Shown here piece after piece: positions 18,301 through 26,689 of a stretch of DNA of 64,000 nt. Source of the stretch: Ardenticatenaceae bacterium (lineage in GTDB: Bacteria; Chloroflexota; Anaerolineae; Promineifilales; Promineifilaceae); contig JACKBT010000002.1 in assembly GCA_020634415.1 (NCBI GenBank), positions 62,001-126,000 on the forward strand. Direction: 5' to 3'. Every line of letters begins with the position of its first letter. Within the stretch, counting starts at the first letter, position 1. A model generated the notes under the pieces. It did not search any database and was not told the DNA's origin. It saw only the letters and a program-made list of their open reading frames with translations. The translations under genes were made by a program, and so were the position numbers.

Positions 18301-18561
18301 GGTGACGCAGCCGATGGAATAGGCTGTTTGTTTGTCGAAAACGGGCTGCCAGGTGATGCCGGCGTTGGTGGTTTTCCACAGGTTGCCGGAGCCAACGGCC
18401 ACGTACCAGGTGCTGCTTTTGTGGGGGTGGACGGCGATGTCGGCGATGCGTCCGCCCATCAGGGCCGGGCCAATGCCGCGCAGTTTAAGGCCGGCGAGGG
18501 CCTGGGGGATGGGGTCTTTTTCTTTATCAGTGGTTTCGGTACTGTTGGTGGGGTTTTCCAT
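15325..18561 (-). CDS. BNR/sortilin-like beta-propeller protein
   Basis: A 1078-residue protein annotated in relatives as a 'glycosyl hydrolase' or VPS10/sortilin-like protein. The first ~700 residues hold many BNR-type repeats with Asp-box signatures (S/T-x-D-x-G-x-T-W), e.g. KTTNAGITWQ, RSLNGGRTWQ, KTSDGGQTWT, KSTDAGATWR and SEDGGASWRE, which build one or two seven-bladed propellers. The last ~350 residues form an Ig-like segment and a helical tail. No signal peptide or TM segment is evident, although homologues are often exported. No catalytic residues can be assigned, so the 'hydrolase' label is not supported by what I see. Confidence 0.85.
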   Translation of the reverse strand: MENPTNSTETTDKEKDPIPQALAGLKLRGIGPALMGGRIADIAVHPHKSSTWYVAVGSGNLWKTTNAGITWQPVFDKQTAYSIGCVTLDPTNPETVWVGTGENVSGRHVGWGDGVYRSLNGGRTWQCMGLENSQHIGKILVDPRDGRTVYVAAEGPLWSAGGDRGVYKTSDGGQTWTHVLALDEHTGVTDIVFDPANPDTLYAAAYQRRRHIYSFMGGGPGSGIYKSTDAGATWRRITEGLPKGDMGKIGLAVTPADPELVYATIEANEEERGFYRSPNRGESWEKRNKYISGGTGPHYYQKIMASPTNPDLVYQMDVFVNVTRDGGKTFKNMETGKEKHSDNHAFWIDPDDGQHLLIGCDAGLYESFDEGGGWRHFPNLPVSQFYRVDVDNSEPFFNILGGAQDLGTLFGPSRTMHIEGVRNQDWYVPLGADGYHVAFDPDDPQTFYLEYQNGNSFRYDRRSMELIDIKPFPEPGEAPERWNWDAPIVVSPHNSQRVYVASQRVWRSEDRGGAWTAVSPDLTRHQNRYELPFMGRVWSVDDLYDTGAMSQYATITHLCESPLVEGLLYAGTDDGLIQVSEDGGASWREAAALPGVPEMSLINNVKAAWHDTDTVYAIANAHQIGDFSPYLFVSRDRGRSWESMVGDLPEKHLIWAIEQDHVNGNLLFIATEFGLFFTVNGGRNWHKLGGNVPTIAFRDVKLQRRDGDLVGASFGRGFYVLDDYAPLREINDELWASDGHLFPVRDAWWYVPYQPMQAPGQPTLGTTSFKAANPDFGAIFTYFLREEVLTAQKTRQQAEKKRREAGEDIPFPGWERLRQEAVAGKPRVLLLVRNEAGEPVRWLEGATEAGLHRASWDLRRPSPEPINLVKPEFESPWSQPPRGPLAAPGRYSAELWLVTDEGIGPISQPQSFVVKAVPTLPDGTDVAAAVSFQHEAAALVRQIAGAGKEIERTQERLRHLAAAVLETPGVDTAVFARITNLQAALVGLAARLLHDEVRDKLSEPSEPTIQQRARRVFWGLSSTRQMPTATQQRNLALAEAAFAGLRQELTMLIEQDLDRLEMELAAAGAPWTPGRRLG

Positions 18562-18648
18562 GCAAATCCTCCAAAGGTAATGTTAGTTTGGCGGATTATA
18601 AGCGGTTGTGGGGATGGGGCAACGGCCGTTTGTTCAGTATTTAAACAC

Positions 18649-18678
18649 AAACGGCCGTCTATGTGACGGCCGTTTTTT
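18649..18678 (+). terminator. Terminator-like hairpin made from two CGGCCG repeats
   Basis: Two inverted copies of the iterated motif (AAACGGCCGTC and GACGGCCGTTT) form an 11-bp stem around a TATGT loop and end in six T on the plus strand. No plus-strand gene precedes it; on the minus strand (end of the delta-60 gene) the following sequence is only TTTGTGTTT. Confidence 0.55.
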
Positions 18679-18684
18679 CTAACT

Positions 18685-18721
18685 ATTGGAGTCTGGCGAA
18701 TTTTATAGTTCTCTCTGGTAT
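18685..18721 (+). repeat. Left copy of a perfect 37-bp inverted repeat
   Basis: Starts ATTGGAGTCTGGCG and ends CTCTCTGGTAT; its exact complement is at 21935-21971. The pair brackets the delta-60 gene and 3.2 kb in between. Inside it lie two hairpins: GGGCGATTTT/AAAATCGCCC (18725-18745) and ACTCTGGC/GCCAGAGT (18747-18775). Confidence 0.9.
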
Positions 18722-18805
18722 GTGGGGCGATTTTCAAAATCGCCCTACTCTGGCAAACTCAAAAAACGCCAGAGTTCAACTAATTACAAGGTTTCATCCC
18801 AACAT

Positions 18806-21520
18806 TCAAGGAGTGCGTGTACAAAATGGCAAAAATAGCTGATAGGCCGGGGCACTTATTTCAATGTTTACTAGTTGATTTTGTAGCGCATAAACAGCCC
18901 CATCAGAGCCATTCCAACCGAAAACTGTATTCCCAGACCAATTGACATCGGGTGTGAATTGGAGCAAATTAAGATCCTCAGCTAATATCTCCTGACCAAT
19001 AACCACAGGTGTTTGCCCTAAAGTCAAACTGCCGTGTGCGGGCAACCACTCAATCCGAATCCCGGTCAGGCTATCACCATCCACATCCATAAAGTTAGCG
19101 GTAAAGTCGGCCGTCATTAAGAACAGCACCGTATTAGGCAAACCAGATTTGTTTATAGCGGTCAGCATTGGGGCATCATTCACTGGATTCACCGTAATTT
19201 GCAACAACTGTGCTGGAGATGAATCTTGTCCCCCATTAGCTGTACCACCATCATCGTGCAAGGTCACAGTAATGGTTGCCAGGCCATGGGCATTAACAGC
19301 TGGCGTATAACTCAGATCGCCCGTCATGGCATTCAGTGTTGGTAGATCGGCAAAAAGAGCCTCATTATCTATGGTTAGAGCAAACGTCACTGCTTGTCCT
19401 GCCTCGTTGGCTGGCCCTGGGGTGATGCTGTTGGCCCAGCTGAATACTGTTTGTGGCCCTGCATCTTCGTCAACCGTCTGAGGACTACCTCCCACAAAAG
19501 CAGGCGCATCATTGACACTTGTCACCGTAATTGTAAACAGATGAGGCGCTGATATATCATCCCCGCCATTAGCTGTACCACCATCATCCATCAGAACGGC
19601 CGTTACCAACGCCTGCCCAAAAGCATCATCAGCTGGAATAAAAGAGAGATCCCCATTTGTCGTGTCAATGGTCGGAGGCACCAAAAACAGAGCATTGTTG
19701 TTGTTATTGAGCAGGAAAGAAAGAGATTGATTCGCCTCATTAGATGGGCCAGCAGAAATGGCTGTTGCCCAGCTACTCACCACTTGAACACCAGCATCCT
19801 CAGCCACAGTTATATCGTCCCCTGATACAAACGAAGGTTCGTCATTCACTGGGTTCATCGTGATCATCACCAAAGCTGGCGTATTGGCATATTCATAACC
19901 ATCTGAGCCATTCCAGTCAAAGCTATCCTCGCCAAACCAATCAGGATCAGGCTCATAAACCAATGTATCCAGTTCAGCCACATAAATCGTCTGTCCCAGC
20001 GTGATCGGCATCCCTCCCAAACTAAGCGTACCACTCAGAGGTAAACTAGTCAGTTGGACAAATTGCATCTCATCTCCATCACTGTCACTAAATTGGGCCA
20101 CAAACTCAGCAGTTGTAAAAGTATACCCTACATCTTCGTTACCTATCACGCTCAGATCCGTGATCAAAGGCGGCGTGTTGGGTGATTCATATCGAACTAA
20201 GCCAAAGTCATCATCGCCAAGCACTAGATCAGTAAAACCAACCACAACAATTTTATTATCCATTTGTACGGTCAGACCATAGCCTTCATCCTGACTGCGA
20301 TTTGCCCCGTTAATGGTGCCCAAATCAGTTATAACCAGCCCACCTGTGCCAAAATCAGCATCCAGACTGCCATTTATCCGATAACGAATGATAATATAGT
20401 CATAATCGTTTTGCGTAGGATGGGGACCGAAACCCATGAGCAGGATCTTGCCGGTAGGCTGTATTTCCAAGTGGTAGGCTTGATCGTCACCGTCACTAAC
20501 ATGAGTAATTACTTTGCCATCACTATCGAATGTCGTATCTAAATTGCCATTTGCCTGGTAGCGAGCCAGGGCAAAGTCATCATCGGTATTATTCACAAAA
20601 CCAGCCGCAATGATTTTGCCATCATATTGTAGTCCTATCGTTTGGGCTAAATCATTGCTACCCCCAAAGTCGGTGGTCGCTTTGCCATCAAAACTAAAAG
20701 TGGTATCTAATGAGCCATTGTCCAGATAACGGGCAAGGGCGAAATCGTCGCCATTAGGTCCGGCATCGGTATGACCAGCCACTACAATCTTGCCATCTGG
20801 CTGTAGGATAACTGCGTGTGCTTCTTCATGAGCGCCAAAATGGGTTGTGACAATGCCATCTGCATTGAAGGTTGTGTCCAGGTTGCCATTGGGAAGATAA
20901 CGAACCAGCACAAAGTCACTACCGCCGATAACAGTACTACCATATCCAGCCACCAGAAGCTTGCCATCTGGATAAACTATAACCGCTTTAGCCACATCAT
21001 CATCGGACTCAATGTCAGTGATCACAATGCCGTCATTGTCGAAGCTGGTATCCAGGATACCGGTGCTGGTGAGCCGGATAAGAGCAAAATCATTGTTGGT
21101 GCCGTTGAAGGCTGAACCAGCCGCAATAATTTTGCCATCATCCTGTAGAGCTAGGGCGTAGGCTATGTCGTCATCAACGGCCGTTACTGGAATAACTACT
21201 TTACCATCACTGCTAAAGCCGTTATCTGGTTGACCATTGACCAAAGTGCGTATAACCGTAAAGTCGGCATTGCCCCCGGTATTACTGCTACCTATTGCCA
21301 AAAGCATACCATCTGGCTGCTGTATGACGGCATATCCCTTGTCAGTTGAGGCAACACCGATATCGGTTGTCACTAATCCACCCACACCAAAGGTAATATC
21401 TAAATCTCCTCCTGCGGCCAGAATAAGTTGAACGGCCACTAACCCTACTAATACAGTCAATAAGACCACCAGCCACGATAAATATCTAGCTACACGTATT
21501 CGCCTAAATAAGCTGTTCAT
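18806..21520 (-). CDS. Secreted delta-60 repeat protein with tandem Ig/cadherin-like domains
   Basis: 904 residues. The N-terminal hydrophobic helix (LSWLVVLLTVLVGLVAVQLILA) is a signal peptide or anchor. Residues ~38-425 carry about eight delta-60 (DUF5122) repeats with the pattern DGKIIAAG...DFALARY...GNLDTTF, which form a beta-propeller. Residues ~430-890 are cadherin/Ig-like modules, including two paralogous blocks (VAEDAGVQVVSSW and VDEDAGPQTVFSW). The C-terminus is YQLFLPFCTRTP, echoing the YTLFLPIVY tail of the glucanase. The gene is lower in GC, has only three CGGCCG copies in 2.7 kb and lies between the 37-bp inverted repeats, all of which suggest import. Function unknown; likely surface display. 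Confidence 0.85.
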   Translation of the reverse strand: MNSLFRRIRVARYLSWLVVLLTVLVGLVAVQLILAAGGDLDITFGVGGLVTTDIGVASTDKGYAVIQQPDGMLLAIGSSNTGGNADFTVIRTLVNGQPDNGFSSDGKVVIPVTAVDDDIAYALALQDDGKIIAAGSAFNGTNNDFALIRLTSTGILDTSFDNDGIVITDIESDDDVAKAVIVYPDGKLLVAGYGSTVIGGSDFVLVRYLPNGNLDTTFNADGIVTTHFGAHEEAHAVILQPDGKIVVAGHTDAGPNGDDFALARYLDNGSLDTTFSFDGKATTDFGGSNDLAQTIGLQYDGKIIAAGFVNNTDDDFALARYQANGNLDTTFDSDGKVITHVSDGDDQAYHLEIQPTGKILLMGFGPHPTQNDYDYIIIRYRINGSLDADFGTGGLVITDLGTINGANRSQDEGYGLTVQMDNKIVVVGFTDLVLGDDDFGLVRYESPNTPPLITDLSVIGNEDVGYTFTTAEFVAQFSDSDGDEMQFVQLTSLPLSGTLSLGGMPITLGQTIYVAELDTLVYEPDPDWFGEDSFDWNGSDGYEYANTPALVMITMNPVNDEPSFVSGDDITVAEDAGVQVVSSWATAISAGPSNEANQSLSFLLNNNNNALFLVPPTIDTTNGDLSFIPADDAFGQALVTAVLMDDGGTANGGDDISAPHLFTITVTSVNDAPAFVGGSPQTVDEDAGPQTVFSWANSITPGPANEAGQAVTFALTIDNEALFADLPTLNAMTGDLSYTPAVNAHGLATITVTLHDDGGTANGGQDSSPAQLLQITVNPVNDAPMLTAINKSGLPNTVLFLMTADFTANFMDVDGDSLTGIRIEWLPAHGSLTLGQTPVVIGQEILAEDLNLLQFTPDVNWSGNTVFGWNGSDGAVYALQNQLVNIEISAPAYQLFLPFCTRTP

Positions 21521-22055
21521 ATTGTTTTACTCCTACATATATTGATTTTATGCAGCAGAGATTTACACCGGGGAAAGAGTTAAAGCTCCTCCTTAGTTGG
21601 CACTCAAGGGAATATCATCGGTATCTAGATGATGACCATTGGTTGACCTATTTGCTTTAGATAATGCGTTCACGGGCGGACTCAGAGATCTCTCCAGATA
21701 GAGGGTGTAGATCTTTCCCCTATAAGACAAACTGTTGATTTTATCAGCTTCTGACCGGACCAGTTTGTTCTGTCAAACAAGGGTGATCCTGCTTGCCAAG
21801 TAACTTTGGCACACAGAGACACCAGGCATCAAGTGATGTTTGTCACATAAAAAGGGGTTGAATGTCAATTTGCATGAAGGATGGGCCAATGCCACCTGGT
21901 TTAAGACCCGCAATGGCTTTTTGGCTTGGACTTTATACCAGAGAGAACTATAAAATTCGCCAGACTCCAATTACCTGTAATGAGGATGATGCGGGGGAAA
22001 GCAATCGTTTCTGGCACTAAAAATCAGGGCTGTTCATCTGGTTTGGCGGCAATTA
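21521..22055. other. Non-coding spacer with inverted-repeat end
   Basis: 535 bases without a convincing gene. It contains the presumed promoter region of the delta-60 gene (minus strand) and, at 21935-21971, the right 37-bp inverted repeat. A 65-codon minus-strand reading frame at 21773-21970 begins inside the repeat and lacks a ribosome binding site. No CGGCCG motif occurs. Confidence 0.6.
21935..21971 (-). repeat. Right copy of the perfect 37-bp inverted repeat
   Basis: Exact reverse complement of 18685-18721 with no mismatch; identity stops sharply at both edges. No obvious target-site duplication is present outside it. Confidence 0.9.
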
Positions 22056-22787
22056 TTAACTGGCAATGACAATGATTTCGGGGCTGTTTAGTTGTAGGGG
22101 TGCGCCATCCCAATTGCCGAGCCATTCCATGTTGGTAAAACCAGCTTTTTGCAAATAAGCGGCAAGCTCGGCCTGATCCATAAAGCGCAAGGTGGAAGGA
22201 GCTTCAATCATAGCTTCCTCGCCAAAGCGGAAACAGGCGTGAAAGGTGACAAACCGGTTGGTGGCAGACTGTGTTTGATAGTAAATGGTGACAGGGCCAA
22301 CGCCAGGAATATCGGCTTGTTCGGTGGTTTGGTCGCGTGTCCATCCCTCCCATTCACGGGCGGCCGGGTTGCGCGTCTCGAAGGCAAGACGGCCGTTCAC
22401 TGCCAGATGCCGCCTCAAATTGACCAATGCCTCGTGGATTTCTTCATTGGTGAGGAACACCTGGAAGGCATGTCCGGTCATGATGATGAGGTCGAAACGG
22501 CCGTCCACCGCCATCCCTGCCGCATCCGTTTCTATCCACGTCACCCGCGCTGCGCCTGGCTTGCGCCGAGCTACAGCCAGCATGGCTTTAGCGGGGTCCG
22601 CACCCGTCACCTCATGTCCCAATTCGGCCAGGCACAGTGTCAAACGGCCGGTGCCGCAGCCCATGTCCAACACACGCAAAGGCGCTGCCCCTGCCAGGCG
22701 CAGGTAAAAGTTGGTGTCGTCGTCGCTGGCGTTGAAGGTGTCGTAAACGGCCGTTAGCCGGGGATCCATAAAAGCTAAATCAGGCAT
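22056..22787 (-). CDS. Class I SAM-dependent methyltransferase
   Basis: 243 residues from ATG 22787, chosen because GGAGAG lies 5 bases upstream; the 22799 frame start is only a TTG. Motif I VLDMGCGTGRL binds AdoMet, the acidic end of strand 2 is VTGADPAKAML, and motif II is RFDLIIMTGHAFQVFL. The insertion and C-terminal strands (FHACFRFGEEAMIEAPSTLR) match the Methyltransf_25 group with small-molecule substrates. It is last of three minus-strand genes (acetyltransferase, PNPOx-like, methyltransferase), separated by 59 bases from the PNPOx-like gene. Confidence 0.88.
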   Translation of the reverse strand: MPDLAFMDPRLTAVYDTFNASDDDTNFYLRLAGAAPLRVLDMGCGTGRLTLCLAELGHEVTGADPAKAMLAVARRKPGAARVTWIETDAAGMAVDGRFDLIIMTGHAFQVFLTNEEIHEALVNLRRHLAVNGRLAFETRNPAAREWEGWTRDQTTEQADIPGVGPVTIYYQTQSATNRFVTFHACFRFGEEAMIEAPSTLRFMDQAELAAYLQKAGFTNMEWLGNWDGAPLQLNSPEIIVIAS

Positions 22788-22846
22788 ATAACTCTCCAAA
22801 CCTCACCCGTCAGTGCGGCCATTGCCTCTGGCGACCCATGGTAAAC

Positions 22847-23332
22847 CTAATCGAGCGGATAGAGATACCCTGTCTCTACCCCTAACAGCCCCTCAAACTG
22901 TTCGCTGTTCATCCGCGCAATATCCCACGTCACCCATCGCGCCGGGGTCAGGGCAATGACTACATCGTCAAACGCAGCATAGACAGGGCCAACGCGGGGG
23001 TCGGCCAGGGCAACGGCCGTTAAATACCGACTCTGCACCTCTGCCACCAAAACCCGCCCTTGTTCCCCGCCAATCACCTCCGCCGCGCCCGACACCGACA
23101 CGCCCTGCTCCTGCCCTGGCACACGGCTGTCAATCATGGCGCTGGCACGGGGGTTGGCGGCCACGTTGCGGGCCTTTTGGCTTTTGGCGCTGGTGGGGAA
23201 GTAAAGACGGCCGTCTTTATACAGATACCAAATCGCTGCCAGATGGATGGAGCCATCAGCCCGCTGGGTGGCCAAAGTGGCAATATGCCGTCCCGGCAAG
23301 AGAGAGAGAGCCAGTTCATTAGGTTCAACCAT
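22847..23332 (-). CDS. Pyridoxamine 5'-phosphate oxidase-like flavin/F420-binding protein
   Basis: 161-residue split-barrel protein: HIATLATQRADGSIHLAAIWYLYKDGRLYF is the first barrel strand pair, followed by SAKSQKARNVAANPRASAMID, where K/R residues contact the cofactor phosphate in relatives. Such proteins use FMN or F420 to reduce or oxidise small molecules. Its ATG lies 8 bases upstream of the acetyltransferase stop, so the two genes overlap and are translationally coupled. Cofactor choice is not decided by sequence alone. Confidence 0.82.
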   Translation of the reverse strand: MVEPNELALSLLPGRHIATLATQRADGSIHLAAIWYLYKDGRLYFPTSAKSQKARNVAANPRASAMIDSRVPGQEQGVSVSGAAEVIGGEQGRVLVAEVQSRYLTAVALADPRVGPVYAAFDDVVIALTPARWVTWDIARMNSEQFEGLLGVETGYLYPLD

Positions 23333-23852
23333 TTTCAGCTTCCTTTATCGTATTTGTCCCTTTTTTGAAACCAACGATGGGGGCAATCGTCTTGCGCAGC
23401 AAAATCTCGGCATAACCGGCAACAAGATAGTCCGGCAACTCGCCTACAACGGCATAACCCAAACGCGCATACAGCCGCTGTGCGTTGGCGTTAAAGGCAG
23501 ACACACAGAGGAACACATTGGGGGATTCACGCAAGATGCGCTGTTCGGCATAGGCCATAAGCTGCTGCCCCACGCCCTGGCTGCGCGATTCAGGCCGCAC
23601 GCAAATTGACTGGATGTAACCTACAAACGCTCCCTGAAGACAAAGAAAGATACAGCCCACAATGTCGTTGGCAGCATCTCTCGCCCCATACAGTTCGCGG
23701 GTGGGGTCAGAGAGTGCTCTGAACATCACAGCCTCATCCCGCTGCAACGTGAGCCAGGGTTCAGAAGTTGCCATCATACGAGCGCAGATGCGAATGTCGG
23801 CTTCGTCGTACAAGCGGTGAATGGTGATAGGGTGTTCGTTTGTCTGCTTCAT
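23325..23852 (-). CDS. GNAT family acetyltransferase
   Basis: 175 residues; acetyl-CoA motif A is SICVRPESRSQGVGQQLMAYAEQRIL and motif B is NANAQRLYARLGYAVVGELPDYLV. The 'GAxVGYIQSICV' strand and overall order are typical of single-domain GNATs acting on small molecules or peptides. The gene overlaps the PNPOx-like gene by 8 bases and heads this three-gene run. Substrate unknown. Confidence 0.85.
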   Translation of the reverse strand: MKQTNEHPITIHRLYDEADIRICARMMATSEPWLTLQRDEAVMFRALSDPTRELYGARDAANDIVGCIFLCLQGAFVGYIQSICVRPESRSQGVGQQLMAYAEQRILRESPNVFLCVSAFNANAQRLYARLGYAVVGELPDYLVAGYAEILLRKTIAPIVGFKKGTNTIKEAENG

Positions 23853-23905
23853 CTATTTGCCTTGCATGTTGTTGGCTGATTAATTGTGACGGAAAATGAC
23901 TACTA

Positions 23906-23981
23906 AGCCTCTCTGGGGTCCTCCTCCGGAAGATTTATTTTAAGAGCGAAGGTCTCGCCTGAAACCTCCCGGAGGGTTAGG
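23906..23981. repeat. Dispersed CCTCCGGGAGG palindromic element, copy 1
   Basis: AAGCCTCTCTGGGGTCCTCC...GAAACCTCCCGGAGGGTTAG. Closely similar to 61612-61695 (the two share the flank TTAGCCTCTCTGG and the end AAACCTCCCGGAGGGTTAG) and to 35949-36005. It ends at the stop codon of the DUF2785 gene. Confidence 0.85.
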
Positions 23982-24876
23982 AGTTCTCCTCATTCGCATA
24001 CACCCAATGGTCTATAGCCTTTAACGTGCTTGTGATTTCAGATAACAGTTCATCTCTCATTGTGGGGGTCTTATTAGCATATGTGTGATGAACATATTGT
24101 ATGCCCAAGAGGAGCTGAAAATATAGGCTGCGCAGAAACGTTATTGTATTATGTCGGGCGTTGACGTTGGTTTCATCAGAAAAAGCTTCCCGCCATACAA
24201 TTCCACTGGGTGGATTAATAAATCGAGCTAACCATATGTTCAAGAAAGTCATATCCAACAAGTTGCGCAACAACGCCGATATGACGGCTTGGGCCAACCG
24301 ATCATCTTCTTGATAAAGATAGGTGTGTGCGACTGGTTCAGTCACTTTGTCGGCAATAGCGTTCAGGATGCGTTTCAGGTCTTCAGCATCCAAGAAACGA
24401 TTTCTTGTTATCACCCAGAAAAAATCGGCGGCATGGGCGATGGCGTGTGCCCAACCTTTTTGAGGAACATGCCCTCGCAAGTCCTTCTCTGCTGCCAGAT
24501 AAACCAAACCCTGTTCTAATAATTCTCGTATTTCGGGTTCCGTCAGGTAGTGATCTTTGCCATCAACGGCAACCAGTTTATCTAGCACCAATATGGAGAA
24601 GGCCCGGACAAAGACAGAATCTGACTCTTTTTCGCCTATTCCATAGGTCAGATTCTGGGCCATCTGCTGCCTGATTTCCCTGAGCTGCTCTGGGCTGTAG
24701 TTTACCCCTACGCCCGCGTTTATTAGATCGCATAAAACCATGTAGCTGGTTTCTCTTACATCAGATTGTGTCGCACCCAGGTTAGATATTAGTTGGGGCG
24801 TGATGTCTGCGACCGTATATTCTTGCGGCAATTTGTAATTGTTCTTGATGATAATTTGTAAAAAATCACTATTCAT
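23977..24876 (-). CDS. DUF2785 domain protein
   Basis: A 299-residue, all-helical protein. The segment GHVPQKGWAHAIAHAADFFW is the recognisable DUF2785 signature with its conserved histidines; VRETSYMVLCDLINAG and DSVFVRAFSILVLDKL are helical repeats. Role unknown in the family. The gene lies at the downstream end of the cassette array, but no attC site is recognised on either side of it, and a 62-bp repeat (24948-25009) that recurs in the array lies just upstream. Whether it is itself a cassette is unresolved. Confidence 0.75.
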   Translation of the reverse strand: MNSDFLQIIIKNNYKLPQEYTVADITPQLISNLGATQSDVRETSYMVLCDLINAGVGVNYSPEQLREIRQQMAQNLTYGIGEKESDSVFVRAFSILVLDKLVAVDGKDHYLTEPEIRELLEQGLVYLAAEKDLRGHVPQKGWAHAIAHAADFFWVITRNRFLDAEDLKRILNAIADKVTEPVAHTYLYQEDDRLAQAVISALLRNLLDMTFLNIWLARFINPPSGIVWREAFSDETNVNARHNTITFLRSLYFQLLLGIQYVHHTYANKTPTMRDELLSEITSTLKAIDHWVYANEENS

Positions 24877-24947
24877 TTCTAAGAGCCTTTCTGTTAAGCA
24901 GTCTTGTGGGCGGCTTGCAATCAGCGAAACGTGGTTTGGTCGGCTAA

Positions 24948-25009
24948 CGGCCGTTTCCCCACCCTCTCTCCACCAACGACGACAAGTGGATTGGTTAACG
25001 GCCGTTCAC
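24948..25009. repeat. 62-bp direct repeat, copy 1
   Basis: Begins CGGCCGTTTCCCCACCC and ends TTAACGGCCGTTCAC. Identical to 26773-26835 apart from one extra C. The rest of 24877-25172 holds one 6+5-bp stem (ATATCC..TGCCT/AGGCA..GGATAT, 25104-25140) behind the YCII-like gene and nothing else recognisable. Confidence 0.95.
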
Positions 25010-25172
25010 CGCACAAAGAAAATGGGAGTGTCCCCTAACACCGCCATCAGAGGCCGCCAAAAGATAGCGGTTTTGGGGGAACAAAATTGGTGACACCTTT
25101 TAGATATCCCCTGCCTTGCTTTGTCAGGCATTTTGGATATTAGCTAGCAGCATGTACAGCCACACTCCGGCC

Positions 25173-25514
25173 TCACGATTCTGGATCAAACCCGAATACT
25201 CGAAGCTCCTGATCACAGCGACACGCTTGCGCGATACGTGCTGCCCAGGCAATGGCCTCCTTACTTGAAGGCAGCTCAAGTACAGTGAATCCACCATTGA
25301 GCGGAGGTGACCACGGGTAGCCTCCCTCAGCGACTGAGCCATTGGCCGAAACGAGAACGGGCGGTACTGTTTCATCAATACCACCGCCGAAAACGTAGAC
25401 GCCCGCTTCCTTTGCCTCACGTATTACGGCACGAGCGTCTTGGCCCACCGCCTCCAACTCACTGTCGGGTACATTCATTGCCGCACTGGGGAATGAAATG
25501 AGATACTTTGCCAT
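25173..25514 (-). CDS. YCII/DGPF-like protein
   Basis: 113 residues with the ferredoxin-like YCII-related fold: MAKYLISFPSAAMNVP, GVYVFGGGIDETVPPVLV, GFTVLELPSSKEAIAWAARI. The family includes proteins next to sigma factors and some dechlorinases; no enzymatic function can be assigned. GGAG lies 10 bases before the ATG. The attC site at 25559-25661 lies immediately upstream, so this gene occupies the cassette position following the hydrolase. A clear attC behind it was not found. Confidence 0.78.
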   Translation of the reverse strand: MAKYLISFPSAAMNVPDSELEAVGQDARAVIREAKEAGVYVFGGGIDETVPPVLVSANGSVAEGGYPWSPPLNGGFTVLELPSSKEAIAWAARIAQACRCDQELRVFGFDPES

Positions 25515-25558
25515 GATCTTTTTTCTCCAAGAATTTTGCGGTTAGTAACACAGGCCAT

Positions 25559-25661
25559 GCCTAACCTTCACCTTCAACGCGAGCCTGGCGTGGTTTGTGC
25601 GAGCGAATCTCAAGCACAAACCATCACAGGCTGCGGAGTCAGGTCGAAGCGTATGTTAGAT
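25559..25661 (-). other. Integron attC site (103 bp)
   Basis: Outer core sites GCCTAAC (RYYYAAC) and GTTAGAT (GTTRRRY) enclose a long stem: CTTC/GAAG, AGCCTG/CAGGCT and TGGTTTGTGC/GCACAAACCA with a 13-base terminal loop. It overlaps the last codons of the alpha/beta hydrolase gene, as attC sites often do. The asymmetric unpaired bases are typical of single-stranded attC folding. Confidence 0.8.
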
Positions 25662-26670
25662 CGCCCATGTTTTCAATAACTTTTGTTATAACAGCGTCCA
25701 TATTAGGTATTGGGAACATATGTCCAACACCATCTAGCCAAATAAATTTGGCCTTTGGAATCAACTCAACTAATTTTTTCCCATGTTCTAATGGAAATAT
25801 TTCATCATTTGTCCCATGTATGATAAGTGTAGGCAATTTTAGATGCTTTAATTTATCATACCTCGAACCTGAGATTGCTACAGCTCTAATATGTTGAAAC
25901 ACTGCTTTTATATTAATGCCTTTTCTCTTCCTTAAATCATACAATACTTGCTGAGCTGTCTCTTTAACATCAAAACTATTATCGTCGAGTACTAATTTCA
26001 TTTTTAGTATTCGCTCTATTATTAAATTCCGTTCTCCACCTATTATTCGATACTTCATAATGGGAATGGATTTAATAAATGAACTTATAAAATACTTCAA
26101 AGAAAACACTTTCATAGTGGAATCAGTGGCATCACCAGTTGTCATCAACAAGGTGAGCGACAAAACCCTATCTGGGTAATTTATGGCAACTTCTTGTGCA
26201 ATCATTCCGCCAAGGGAAAACCCAAAAAGGTGGACACGGGAAATATCTAAAGCATCTATGATAGCTTTAACATCGGCAGCCATGTCATAGAGTGAATATG
26301 CCTTTTCTTTACTCCAATTAGCCATCCAATCCGATTGTCCAGTACCTCTGTAGTCGAATCGAAGCACTTCAAATCCTGCCGATGTAAATCGTTGAATAAA
26401 TGAAGGTGGCCACATTAATGCATCCGCAGCATTTGACATTAATAAACAAATTACTCCCTTTGCGGGTGTTGTAGGCGATATTAACTCATACCAAATTTTG
26501 ACGTTATTTGATAAGACAAATCCAGTTTTTCCTTTTATTAGCTCAGGCAATTCTTCGTTTAATGTTTCATCAATTGTTCTTAGGGTTTCATGTTCAAGCC
26601 TGGGTCCTGAATAATAGATCAATGCCATTACACTGATGAAAATTACCAATACTACTATTATGAAGCTCAT
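25639..26670 (-). CDS. Alpha/beta hydrolase with N-terminal membrane anchor (cassette gene)
   Basis: 343 residues. An N-terminal hydrophobic helix (MSFIIVVLVIFISVMALIYY) anchors the protein or acts as an uncleaved signal. The hydrolase core has the oxyanion region FDYRGTGQSDW, nucleophile elbow GFSLGG, acid in IHGTNDEIFP and catalytic His in GVGHMFPIP. AGGAG precedes the ATG by 8 bases. The codon usage is AT-rich, unlike the neighbours, and no CGGCCG repeat occurs, which fits acquisition as an integron cassette. attC sites lie immediately upstream (26690-26741) and across its 3' end. Substrate unknown. Confidence 0.85.
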   Translation of the reverse strand: MSFIIVVLVIFISVMALIYYSGPRLEHETLRTIDETLNEELPELIKGKTGFVLSNNVKIWYELISPTTPAKGVICLLMSNAADALMWPPSFIQRFTSAGFEVLRFDYRGTGQSDWMANWSKEKAYSLYDMAADVKAIIDALDISRVHLFGFSLGGMIAQEVAINYPDRVLSLTLLMTTGDATDSTMKVFSLKYFISSFIKSIPIMKYRIIGGERNLIIERILKMKLVLDDNSFDVKETAQQVLYDLRKRKGINIKAVFQHIRAVAISGSRYDKLKHLKLPTLIIHGTNDEIFPLEHGKKLVELIPKAKFIWLDGVGHMFPIPNMDAVITKVIENMGDLTYAST

Positions 26671-26689
26671 ATTGGATACTCCTCAGTCG

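Noticed and set aside
15325..18561. Glycosyl hydrolase
   Set aside because: Only BNR/Asp-box propeller repeats are seen; no catalytic residues.
21773..21970. 65-codon minus-strand gene
   Set aside because: Begins inside the 37-bp repeat, no ribosome binding site, unlike any family.
24877..25172. A fourth attC site between the DUF2785 and YCII-like genes
   Set aside because: Only a weak hairpin (25104-25140) and no RYYYAAC/GTTRRRY pair could be placed.
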